This document shows, one piece after another, positions 54,905-64,000 of a DNA stretch of 64,000 nucleotides (position 1 is the stretch's first letter; each line of letters starts with the position of its first letter). The notes beneath the pieces were generated by a model. The model did not search any database. It had not been told where the DNA came from and saw only the letters and a list, made by a program, of their open reading frames with translations. The DNA lies in the NCBI RefSeq assembly GCF_041345015.1, contig NZ_CP166769.1:930001-994000 (forward strand). Reading direction: 5' to 3'. The translations under genes were made by a program, and so were the position numbers. Source of the DNA: Bartonella sp. DGB1 (GTDB taxonomy: Bacteria > Pseudomonadota > Alphaproteobacteria > Rhizobiales > Rhizobiaceae).

Positions 54905-54931
54905 GCTATAATATTTTTTAGCCTTTGTCAA
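54905..54931 (-). promoter_or_regulatory. Possible promoter of the C4-rha transcript
   Basis: Minus-strand TTGACA (54926-54931) and TATAGC (54905-54910), 15-base spacer, shorter than ideal. Would start transcription just upstream of the first target copy. Confidence 0.35.
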
Positions 54932-54977
54932 ATGGTTTTTTGTAATTTACTGTTGATGATTCGTTAACTGTTATACC

Positions 54978-55084
54978 TTTGCTCCCCAAAATTGGGGAGC
55001 AAACATAATCAGTTACGGAGGTTCTCGCCAGAATTGGCGAAAACTATATAATCCTAAGTTTTAAGTTTTTTCCAATTTTGGAAA
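54978..55084. repeat. Array of three palindromes with antirepressor fragments
   Basis: Palindromes at 54978-55003 (TTTGCTCCCC arms), 55022-55043 (TCGCCA/TGGCGA) and 55069-55084 (TTTCCAA/TTGGAAA). On the minus strand the middle one reads DYIVFANSGENL, identical to the segment of the antirepressor at 20736, the first reads DYVCSPILGSKG and the third ISKIGKNLK, all in the style of the same variable antirepressor position. The 250 bases hold no complete gene. Confidence 0.6.
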
Positions 55085-55148
55085 TAACCTTAGATATCTA
55101 TTATCTAATGATTATTTTTAGATTTGCTATATATTTCAGTATTACCTC

Positions 55149-55826
55149 TTACCCCCTCATCCGCTTAATTACCGCGAACAAAGTTAATCCAATACCAAGC
55201 AAGGTTAGGATGGCAAAGAGATAACGTAAGATGGTAAAATTTTCTGATTGTGGCTGTATTTCTCTAGCTATCTCGGTAAAAGTTGCACCTAAAGCACCTA
55301 TAGAGGTAACTGCAACGGCTTTACCTTCTTTTGTTTTGCTTATCTGCTCTTGTTCGTCTCTATCACAATCTACACATTGAGAGGATACTCTTGAACCTTT
55401 AGCCCATAAACCGACCTCCGCTGACCTACGATTAACTAATCCTTGTGATATTTTACCACCGCTATAAGTCCAACGCATTAGCTCTTGCGGGACAGCATCA
55501 TAGTTACCCTTATTAAGCTTCTTTAATAACTTAGAACCTTTAAAAGCAGTAACACCAATATTAAAAGCAAAAGAAACTAAGCAAGCAAATTGATTATCTG
55601 TTAAATCAACTTTTACATATTTTGAAACAGCCTCTTCAAATCTAGCTAAATCCTTTAATAAAAGATTTTCTGCTTGATTACGGCTAATCTGTTGTCCTAT
55701 CTTTACATCTTTTCCTGTATGACCGTAACCTATAGTTAACACACCAGCAACATCACGATAAGCCTCTAAACGTAGACCTTCCCATTGTTTAATACAAGAA
55801 AGACCATATTTACTTATTTTTCGCAT
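55149..55826 (-). CDS. Endolysin: GH24 lysozyme with C-terminal membrane helix
   Basis: 225 aa. GH24 phage-lysozyme domain at residues 1-145: Glu in IKQWEGLRLEAYRDVAG, TIGYGHTGKD, then NQFACLVSFAFNIG and WTYSGGKISQGLVNRRSAE. Cuts peptidoglycan at host lysis. After a linker, residues ~190-215 (FAILTLLGIGLTLFAVI) form a membrane segment followed by KRMRG, an unusual C-terminal anchor. No separate holin is seen nearby. Confidence 0.88.
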   Translation of the reverse strand: MRKISKYGLSCIKQWEGLRLEAYRDVAGVLTIGYGHTGKDVKIGQQISRNQAENLLLKDLARFEEAVSKYVKVDLTDNQFACLVSFAFNIGVTAFKGSKLLKKLNKGNYDAVPQELMRWTYSGGKISQGLVNRRSAEVGLWAKGSRVSSQCVDCDRDEQEQISKTKEGKAVAVTSIGALGATFTEIAREIQPQSENFTILRYLFAILTLLGIGLTLFAVIKRMRG

Positions 55827-55870
55827 GTTTACTCCATAAAATAAAAAAATAGCATGGAGTAAATAAGCTT

Positions 55871-55885
55871 AACAGAGTCTGTAGA
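55871..55885 (-). promoter_or_regulatory. Shared 15-base motif upstream of the endolysin
   Basis: TAACAGAGTCTGTAG, exact copy of 8321-8335, 45 bases from the start. Confidence 0.45.
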
Positions 55886-55967
55886 CTAGACTATATTTAT
55901 AGAGAATGTTCTTTAAAACTAGATAAGTTATAATCCGTTAAATTATCTGGCTGTAGTAGGTGCATAA

Positions 55968-56381
55968 CTAATATTTTAGGCTTAGTATCAAACTCAGCAG
56001 ATTGATGGGGGTAGCAAACATAGTAACAATATCTTCATCAGATATAAACGTTATCCCTGACCATTCATTTGTTAACTCGTACCCTTTAGCAAATATCTTA
56101 TTCTTTAAAAAGATTTTATCTGTTAAATCTATTCCTAAAAATTCTTTCTTGTCAGATAATTTAAAGATAGTCTTAATTGACTCATTCGGTAAGTCGTTAG
56201 CTAAACCTAAGATTATTTTAAATAAATTACCGTCATGAACCTTATATTTACGTATTAAATAATCACCACTAAAAACATCTACAAATTTATCTTCTTTTTC
56301 TGTAGGTTTAAAATGCATAATTTTGCTCTGAAAATTAAGATTAATTTCATCACTTAATCTGCCTTGTTTTATTAAACTCAT
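55968..56381 (-). CDS. Hypothetical phage protein (137 aa)
   Basis: Not recognised. MSLIKQGRLSDEINLNFQSK and onward, with beta-rich content and a hydrophobic C-terminus (MFATPINLLSLILSLKY). AAGGA upstream. Between tail fibre and lysozyme genes, so a late gene. Confidence 0.5.
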   Translation of the reverse strand: MSLIKQGRLSDEINLNFQSKIMHFKPTEKEDKFVDVFSGDYLIRKYKVHDGNLFKIILGLANDLPNESIKTIFKLSDKKEFLGIDLTDKIFLKNKIFAKGYELTNEWSGITFISDEDIVTMFATPINLLSLILSLKY

Positions 56382-56434
56382 AATTTATCCTTTCATAAAA
56401 AATAATAAAGATTATTACCAACTAAAGAATAAAT

Positions 56435-56449
56435 TAACAGGGTCTATAG
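56435..56449 (-). promoter_or_regulatory. Variant of the shared 15-base motif
   Basis: TAACAGGGTCTATAG, 13/15 match to 55871-55885, 54 bases from the start of 55968-56381. Confidence 0.35.
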
Positions 56450-56456
56450 ACCCTAA

Positions 56457-59400
56457 TTACCTAACTTTTATATGATAAGCTACAGCATAGTTTTTAGGTC
56501 TGGTTTCACTACCGCCAGTATATTCTGAACGAGTTGCTCTTTCATTACCGTCACCATATAAAGGGGAACCATAGGCAAGAGACCAAGGCTTAGCATAATT
56601 ACCTGTCTCATATATATTATAATGCCTATGGCTTTTTAATTCATCTGTTTGATAACTTCCTATCTTTCTATCCTTACCATCAACGTCTAAGCCTCTACCA
56701 CCATCTAGACCTCGTAAAAAGCTACCGCGTAAATCAGGTAATTTAAAATAATCTACATCTCTTATCCAAGGAATAGCCCTAATTTGGAATTTACTAAAAA
56801 CTTCTCTTATCTGCGAAAGTTTCGGCTCTTTACCATCATTATTTTTCCAATATCTTACAGAACCTCTTACCTTTCTATATTCCTCTTCCCAATATATATA
56901 TAATTAGATACTAATCTAGTAAATACTTCTAGCAAATCTGTCTCAACAACATTTTTATCTTTATTATTATTTATTAATTTTTGTGATAAGCCACTCATTG
57001 AGCTGACATTATTATTTATTGTACTATCACTATTTCTTTCATCTTTTTGTTTAAATAACTCTATGTTTGCTAATAATAACGATAAATATTTTTTTATCTC
57101 TTCATCTAACTCCTCATTAGCTGGATTGGTTAAAAACTCTTGGCATATATTTTCATTTAACCTATTTAACTCAGATTGTTTATTATCCCACCAATCATCA
57201 CCTATAAGTTTATATAATTCTGGATAATCTTTTTTCGGTAATGATCTACCGTTACAATACATCCAACCGCTAATGTCGTTTGTATGAACAAAGGCACTGA
57301 TCATACCTATAGGAGTGGATACAACTTCATCATTAAAAGTTAATTCTTTAGTTTCAGTAAAAGTTAAATTATTTTCTGTCTTGCCTACAATAGTCTTTAA
57401 TTCAAAAGCATTTGCTTTATTATCTGTTTTAGGAGATAAATTAAAGTAAGCTGTCCCAACACCATTTGCAAATACTACTTTATCACTATTTAAAATAGCA
57501 TAATTACCACGTTGTTCAGAGACAACTAACTCTATTGAATGGTGTAAATTGATATCTTTATTACATTTATCACTATTTAAGGTAGCACCTAAACCAACAC
57601 GCACTTCTGCTTTATCTTTAATGTAAGTTGCTTCAGCACGAAAGTAACCTTTAGCATCAACATTACCAAGACTTAAATCAATAGAATTAATCTTTCTAGC
57701 TAAGACAGTTAAACCATCGTTAGTCTGTTCTAACTTATTAATTAAACTATCTTGCACTTGGCTGATTGTGCCATCTAACTCAGCTTTATTATTATCAACC
57801 TTAGCACTTAAAGATTTAGTAGCATTAGTAACTACTACTATCTTTTGCTCATATTTTGCACCTTGGTCTGCTAACTTTTGGGTAAAATGCTTTGCACCTT
57901 GTTCAATTAAATTATTAACTTCTTGTATATCTTCTTTTTGCTTTTTAGCAAGGTCGGCCGTAATAAAATCTTTAATATCTTTTTGTAATAAATCTTTTGA
58001 TATTGGTCTAATTTGTTGGGTAGTAATTTCTTCCCAATGTGACCAAATAAATTCTTTAGTTTTTTTATATTTACCATATTTAGCTCTAACCGCATATTTA
58101 GTTAAAGGCTGTAAAGCGTTAGGACTAATAAATATTTCTCCCTGACGTGGTCTGTCTGACCTACCAGAATGAATAGTTTTTTTACTGGCAGATTCTCTTA
58201 TTTCAAATTCAACAAAATCAACATCTAAAACATCCTTATCCCATTTAATACGAATACCATTGCGAACATCAACACCTCGGGTATCTTTTAAAACCTCCGC
58301 AAATACCATAAAATCACTGATAGATTGTTTTGTTATTACATGTTCAATATCTGGTGTATAATCTAACGGCTTTAAATCATCTGCATGCGGAAGATAATGA
58401 TTAGGGTCAACCTCAATCATACGAAGTTCAACCGTTAAATCAGCTTTATGTAAAACATAAATAATACGAAATAATTTCTTTTGATAGTTAAAATATTCAG
58501 AAGTCCAGCTTATCACATCATTAGGCTCTAAATGCCAATATCTACTTGGTAACGAAATTTCATGAGCTGAGGATTTTTTACTTTCATCGATAAAAGAACG
58601 TAACAATCTTTTAATTTGGTAACCACTATGAACAGCTTTATAAGTGATATTAGCACCACCTTTACGTTTATAAGATAGTTCGCTTTCACCCTCTTCTTTA
58701 TCTATTGTGATAGTTAATTCTTTCTTAGACCAATTTTCTTTAGGCTCTGAATAACTAGCGACAACTTCTCGTATATTTTGCGTAGTATCATTAAAAGGAC
58801 TAAATATTAATTTACCATCAGCTAATAAGTCACCATCTGTAATATGTAAAATAGGCTCATCTGGAGCACCAACAAATATTTTAAATTTACCGAAACTTTC
58901 TGAAAAGCTACCAGCACAAGCAAGTAATAATTCTGTTATTGCATCTCCTACTGGTTCACAAGTGTTAATTTCTAAACCAGAACTATATTGTGGTTCTATA
59001 GTACCATCTTCTAATACAATTGGCTGTCGACATTTTTCTATATATTTAATCCAATCTTTCGTAATTAACTCTGTTGCTTGTGGGTCATTCACACCAAATA
59101 ATATCTCATCGCCAACCTTAAACCCTCGTAAAATATTATATATTTGCACTGCTGGTAAATTATCACCATCACCACCCCAACTCTTAGGGTCAGCCCAACG
59201 TTGCGAACCATTACCGCCGACACTACTATCTTTAGAAGGGTCATAAAGTTTAGCGCCTTCAATTTCAAATCTGAAGATAGGAAAATTATTGCTCTTTGAT
59301 GATATTTGCGAAGTCATAATAACATAAGCAACATCTTTAACTATATTTGTATCTTTCCAGTCCTTACCTGCAACTGATTGTAATATTTATCGCTTGCTGT

Positions 59401-59817
59401 TTGCGTACCATTAAAAAATTTTACCCAATGACGCTGACTATTAGTTCCACTGCTCTCGCTAGTATCATCTGTACCTTTAATATAAAATACTCTTCCTTTA
59501 TGACTATTATAAGGGTCAGAATTAGTAAAACTATTAAGAGTAAATTTAACATCATCTGCCCAAAAAGCGTTTATTCCCTTGATAGGATGGTCAGCTAAAG
59601 CTATTACTTGAACTAAATATTCATCATGGTCACCTGTAGTAGTGGCATAAATAACTGAACCTGTTACCATAGTGCGACCAACTACAAGGGTACGTGGAAC
59701 TTCACCAGTACCGCCAAGAGTAGAACTAACCGATGGAGTGCTACGACGCGAAACTCCCCACCTTATTGCCTCTGCTGTAACACTGATAGCCAGACTAGTT
59801 AGAAATGAAATTAACAT
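56457..59817 (-). pseudogene. Tail-tip/host-specificity protein (J-like) with collar domain, two frameshifts
   Basis: Three pieces of one ~1,120-aa protein. N-terminal part from 59817 (TLGGTGEVPRTLVVGRTMVT, the usual start of tail-tip proteins) breaks near 59385-59395; losing one T there changes LQSVAGKDWKDTNIVKDVAY into QLQVRTGKIQI and a stop. The large middle part (to 56867) holds tail-tip domains, a fibronectin-like stretch (GIRIKWDKDV to YAVRAKYGKYKK), coiled coil and the start of a tail-collar domain (GWMYCNGRSLPKKDYPELYK). In the TA repeat near 56893 a second shift separates the C-terminus (PDLRGSFLRGLDGGRG, SHRHYN, GGSETRPKNYAVAYHI). Receptor binding should be lost. Confidence 0.75.
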
Positions 59818-59842
59818 ATTAGAATGCTCCTATATCCAATGT

Positions 59843-60459
59843 TCACCATTCCAAAAAATGTCCCATCTGTAACGAAGAGCTTTGTCTCTCCCCCCCACCC
59901 CAAGAAAGTTTTTTCTCGCCAATGGTTTTTGTATGAGAAAAACTATAATCATTCTGTTGTCTTTTAAGTTGGTCTGCTTTACTTCTTTTCTTAATGCCAG
60001 CTAACGAAAGCTGGTAAGCTTGACTATTTAAACTAATAGAAATTGAACTTTTATTATCTGAGCTTATCTCTTCTTGGCTAGCAATAATTATACCCGTCAA
60101 AGATAAGGTAAAATCTTTATACAATAAGCCGGTAGCAGGATTCAAAAAACCAATATAAGCTGTTAGCTTTTCATTCTTAATTGCTTGCGAGGTAAACAAA
60201 CGCCGTAAATTAATATCTTGGGTTTTAATATTTAAATTATAATTTTTAAAACCTAATAAATTATCGCTAGGCACATCTTCATTAAAAAAAATATCACCCA
60301 CCCCTTGACACTTATAACTTTTGCCATATATCTTAATTTCAATGTTGTCTGTACCAGACCAAAAACATCTCGCTTCCTTACCCCAATAACTACAAAATTA
60401 GCCATCATTATTATATTTGCTGATAATAATGATTTTAATTCCTCCATATCTAGCATCAT
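59843..60459 (-). pseudogene. Tail-tip component, one frameshift
   Basis: Start at 60459 (MMLDMEELKSLLSANIIMMA), then near 60395 the sensible frame changes to SYWGKEARCFWSGTDNIEIK and runs through LTAYIGFLNPATGLLYKDF to a stop at 59843. Arrangement before the J-like gene suggests a baseplate/distal tail protein; family not recognised. Overlaps the stop of the preceding gene by four bases. Confidence 0.6.
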
Positions 60460-61070
60460 ATTTCAACCCCTGAAAAAGTTAGCTTACCTATCTTATGGCT
60501 CGTCTTATTAATTTTTACGCTTTTAGGGTCAATTTTCATCAAAACATAAGGATTATGTAAAAAAATCTTAGATACATCACTTTTACCAACGCCAAAAGAT
60601 AAAGCCGGCTCAAAGAAAATTTTATTATCTTCTATTTCTAAAGCTTGATGTAATGTTACTTTATCTTGCCAAATCACATTAAAATAAAAAGGTAATAGTA
60701 AATCTTTAGCATCTAAAGTAATATTTTTTAGATTAACAACCTGTTTAATAGGCAAACTCTCAGGTAAGTTATTAGATAAATCAGGAGCATAAGCTTTAAA
60801 ATAAAAGCCTTGGCTAATAAGTAAATTTATTAAAGATTTTGCATGTTCAAATTCTGCTAAAGTTAATATTCTGGAGTTAATAGAAACATTCCATTTAGGA
60901 GTAATATTATTATATTGAACTGTCTTGCCAGATTTATCACTTATAACATCTTTCACTAAGTTAAGCGTTAAAGCAGAGACATAAAAATAACTTTGTATAT
61001 AATCATCTATACCCGCTATCGGTTTAGCTTCTGGAATATTCAGAATATCTATTATTTTCATAACATCCAC
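60456..61070 (-). CDS. Distal tail protein, unknown family
   Basis: 204 aa, intact. MDVMKIIDILNIPEAKPIAG and onward; beta-rich (WNVSINSRILTLAEFEHAKS, LPFYFNVIWQDKVTLHQ). Comes right after the tape measure and before other tail-tip genes, the place of distal tail/baseplate hub proteins. Confidence 0.55.
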   Translation of the reverse strand: MDVMKIIDILNIPEAKPIAGIDDYIQSYFYVSALTLNLVKDVISDKSGKTVQYNNITPKWNVSINSRILTLAEFEHAKSLINLLISQGFYFKAYAPDLSNNLPESLPIKQVVNLKNITLDAKDLLLPFYFNVIWQDKVTLHQALEIEDNKIFFEPALSFGVGKSDVSKIFLHNPYVLMKIDPKSVKINKTSHKIGKLTFSGVEI

Positions 61071-61073
61071 CCT

Positions 61074-63958
61074 CTAAACTTTATAATATTTATTGCGTTG
61101 TTGTAGGTTCATAAAGTTATTTACACCCTCCTTAAATCGCCGATTATCTACGATATCTTCAACACTCTCCATAACAACATTTTTTATTTGCTCAACTAAG
61201 CCAGTATCATCTTTTTCTACATTAATGCTAAAATTGAAGATATTAGAAGATTTTTGCGATTGATTAAAATGCTGTACCTTAGGTAATTGCGGTAAACCAC
61301 CTTTAGCTAAAGCTTCTAAATTTGATAAACCAATAGCTTTAACGGCATGTTGTGGAAATACATATTCACCAGCATGAACTAAACTTAACTTGATATTTAT
61401 GTCCATCACCTGTATAACCACCATCACTATAGCCAGCTAAGCTTTTTAAAGCACCAATTATTGCTCCACCCCAACCACTACCTGCACTACTATTACCTAG
61501 AGCATTAAAAAATAAATCTAAACTCTTATCCATTAATCTAGAAGCTAAATTACCTAAAACATTAGCCGTAGCATGACCAAAAGCCTCAAAAGCCTTCTTA
61601 CCATCAAAAATATTTCTGATTAATTCTTTAGTTTGACTATTAACATCACTTAAAATATTTTTAAGTTCTTTAAATCTATCGTTCTTTCCTCCCTTAAGCT
61701 GTGCATTTTCTGCTTTACCCGCATATATTTCATCTATATTTTCTTTAGCTTCTTGTTTCTTTTTTTCTTTGTCTTTCTTATCTAAACCTAATGCTTCTAT
61801 CAAATCATATTCTTGGCGCAGTCTTTTTTGTTTTTCTAATTCTAAAGTTATTTGTTCTTGAGTTAATTTACCTTGCTTTAGTAAATCATCATTTTCTTGT
61901 TCAACTAACGCAATTTCTTCTTTAAGTTTTTGCTGTATTTTATCAAAACCCTCAAGAGCTTCATTTCTAACAATTTTTTTTGCTAACTCAGCTAATTTCT
62001 CTTTTCTCGTGTCGTCCAAAGTTATAAGTTGTTTAGTTGCATCTGACACTAATTTATTATAAATAGTCTGTTGTTTGGTTTCTTCTTTCTTCAAATCTAA
62101 AGATTTTTCTTGTGCTTCTATAAACTCATCAAATGCTTCTTTAGAAGGGTTCGTTTTATTGGAATTTATAATATCTGATATCTGCTCATTCAATTTTGTT
62201 AAATTTATCTTGTTTAAATCTTCCCCTAATTGTTTTGCTAGGTTTTCCGCTTGTCTCGCGTCTTGTTCAAGAATACCGCCTTTAATTTCCGCAAGTTTAG
62301 CTAAAAACTCTTTCAAAAACTGTTCATAAGTGATAGCTTCTTCCTGCAGTGATTTATATAACCCTACAATATGCTTTTTTGCGTCATATGGTAAATTCTT
62401 ATAAAATTCCGCTATAAGCTGGTGACGAGGAATTAATTCCCCTCCAGATTTATTAAGCTTCTCATAATTCATAATCAATTTTGCTGTTACACTTAAACTA
62501 TTATTTAAAAGATTTAATATTTTTTCTGGAGGCTTCTTATCTGCAATAGCTTGTGCTGTTTTGTTTACTTCGTCCCATACAGGTTGACCTTTTCTAACTT
62601 TTTCAATAAGAAATAAAAAACTTTCTCCTAAGTCTTTTATTTCTTTATTTGCTCCTTCAAAAGAAGTCTTAAGCTTCGCTATTGTGTGAGGTAAAGCCCC
62701 GCTGTGTTTATCTATTTTTTTAATTTCTTCCCTAGCCTCTTTTATATCTTTGGCACTGAAATTAATCTCAACGTTAGATACTTGGCTTTTAACCTTCAAG
62801 GCTACCACACCTAAAGCTTTCATCTCTTCGGTAATTTCTTTTGTAGTGTTAGAAGCCTGATTAGCATATTGATTATATGTGTACCAAGCTAAACCAACTG
62901 CACCTAAGGCTAAACCAGCACCATTTAACATTGGTGCTAAAAATTTTAACCCCTCTAACGCTGAACTAGCGCGTCGTATATCTTTTAATGATTTAACATA
63001 TTTTACTGCTGAATTTGTTGCTTCAATAGTTGTTATTGTTATCCCACCTAAAGCACGAACTAACACACCAGAACCAAAAATAAAACCAACTGAAATAGCT
63101 ATATTGGCTAACGTATTAAAATTATTAGCTAAAAAATTTATACTGTCAGCTAAGGCTCTATTCGCTATATTTACATTATTACTTTTACCAACAAAAATAG
63201 CCAAAGCTGAACCTAAATTAGTGAATGACTGAGCTAAAGTAATTGGTAGAGCTTCCATTTCTTTTTGCATCTCAGGAATAGCATCTATTAAACCTTTTAT
63301 CATTACTTCAGCTGTTAGTTTACCTTCGCTTGCCATTCTACCTAACTGATGAGTAGTCTTACCTAAACTCTTAGCCCAAGCACCGGTACCTACTACTTGC
63401 CTGATTAGCTAAGGTTCTAAATTGACCCATACTTAAGTTACCTTTAATAATAGCCCCTTTTAGAGCCTGCATAACTGGTATTGCAGCTTGACCACTAGTA
63501 CCAGAAAGCAATAATGCCATGTTAGAAGCTTCTAAAAATTTAACTTGTTCTTGATTAGATTTGCCTAATTCATTCATGACATCGGCTAATTGAATAAAAT
63601 CCTCTGCTGTTTGTTTAAAAGAAAAACGCGTTTTTAAAGCTGTTTCTCCTAATTGCGATAAAATACCATTGGCTGTACCCAAGTCACCCGTTACCAATTT
63701 AATACGACCAGCTAAAATCTCCCATTCTTCAGCCAATTTTAAAATTTCTTTACCACCAAAACCGGCACCTATTGCTAACAAGGGAGCTTTCATCGCATTA
63801 ACTAAACCTTGACTAGTCGCTTGCATCTTTTTAGAAAATGCCTTAGCTTGACGGTCAATATTATTAAAGCTTTTATTACTGATACCTTCAACCCTAGCCA
63901 TACCACGCTGGAATTCTTTATCATTAACACCAAGCTTTACTATTACTGCATCACTCAT
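61074..63958 (-). pseudogene. Tape-measure protein, two frameshifts
   Basis: N-terminal part from 63958 (MSDAVIVKLGVNDKEFQRGM; FSFKQTAEDFIQLADVMNEL; GNLSMGQFRTLANQAS) breaks near 63407, where one extra A destroys VVGTGAWAKSLGKTTHQLGR. The middle part, from about 63400 to 61366, has hydrophobic helices (GLALGAVGLAWYTYNQY) and a long coiled coil. A second shift, one extra T near 61385, separates LVHAGEYVFPQHAVKAIGLS and the end at 61074. It would set tail length and pass DNA; as read it is in three pieces. SD AAGGAAAG before the start. Confidence 0.8.
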
Positions 63959-64000
63959 TGAACTTTCCTTGTTTAACTGCTGTTAAAAATGACTCTATAT
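63951..64000 (-). CDS. C-terminal end of the gene before the tape measure (partial)
   Basis: The last 15 codons read IESFLTAVKQGKFNE and stop at 63951, overlapping the tape-measure ATG. By position it should be a tail assembly chaperone; the rest is beyond the right edge. Confidence 0.45.
   Translation of the reverse strand, partial: IESFLTAVKQGKFNE

Noticed and set aside
60253-60459. Separate 68-aa gene overlapping the tail-tip gene.
   Set aside because: Its C-terminal half is nonsense relative to the adjacent frame, which reads sensible tail protein; treated as the frameshifted start of 59843-60459.
1-64000. The window ends might join as a circle, since the left edge starts in a tail chaperone and the right edge ends at a tape-measure start.
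   Set aside because: Joining the ends does not give a continuous frame into the codons before the tape measure (SFLTAVKQGKFNE), and the two prophages are separated by 24 kb of chromosome. They are two related elements cut by the window.

Overview
The window comes from an AT-rich alphaproteobacterium that is probably host-associated. The best clue to its identity is the large trimeric autotransporter at about 41-45 kb. As I recall the family, its signal/head region resembles Bartonella BadA/Vomp adhesins. A decayed VirD4-type coupling-protein fragment and several Omp25/Hbp-like outer-membrane barrel paralogues also fit Bartonellaceae or a close relative. The genus is inference; no rRNA or tRNA gene was found to settle it.

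Layout. (1) 1 to about 26.53 kb is the integrase-side part of prophage 1, whose other end lies off the left edge. From left to right it holds tail, head, portal and terminase genes (all minus strand); a cargo block of HNH nuclease, outer-membrane protein and toxin-antitoxin genes that has been tandemly duplicated; replication genes (Prim-Pol, DUF1376); divergent CI/Cro-type regulators; a rightward early operon (Bet, YqaJ exonuclease, SSB, antirepressor, many small proteins); and an integration module (XRE-ImmA regulator, partner protein, tyrosine integrase). (2) About 26.55-50.62 kb is chromosome: small hypotheticals, a VirD4 remnant, PhzF, a TSUP permease, a DEAD-box helicase, a type I restriction operon with two different hsdM genes and a nonsense-interrupted hsdS, the BadA-like adhesin, an HrgA-like nuclease, an MFS permease and two more outer-membrane barrel genes. 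(3) About 50.62-64 kb is prophage 2, inserted inside the second of those barrel genes. It begins with an inverted near-copy of the prophage 1 integration module, followed by a Rha antirepressor, a lysozyme and the tail genes (minus strand), and runs off the right edge.

Decay. The prophages carry many single or double base indels (recombination, regulatory, tail and barrel genes), while the long chromosomal genes and the prophage 1 head genes are open. This looks like real prophage decay, but short homopolymers are often involved and read-level checking is needed.

Most interesting items: (a) a C4-type antisense RNA directly upstream of the Rha antirepressor, with two short antisense segments in structured loops and two copies of the matching target, one covering the rha ribosome-binding site; (b) a family of palindromes inside two unrelated antirepressor genes and in an intergenic array of antirepressor fragments; (c) one prophage carrying outer-membrane barrel genes and another inserted into a member of the same gene family; (d) a two-HsdM type I restriction operon; (e) an XRE-ImmA/partner operon conserved in both prophages with a shared operator-like inverted repeat.
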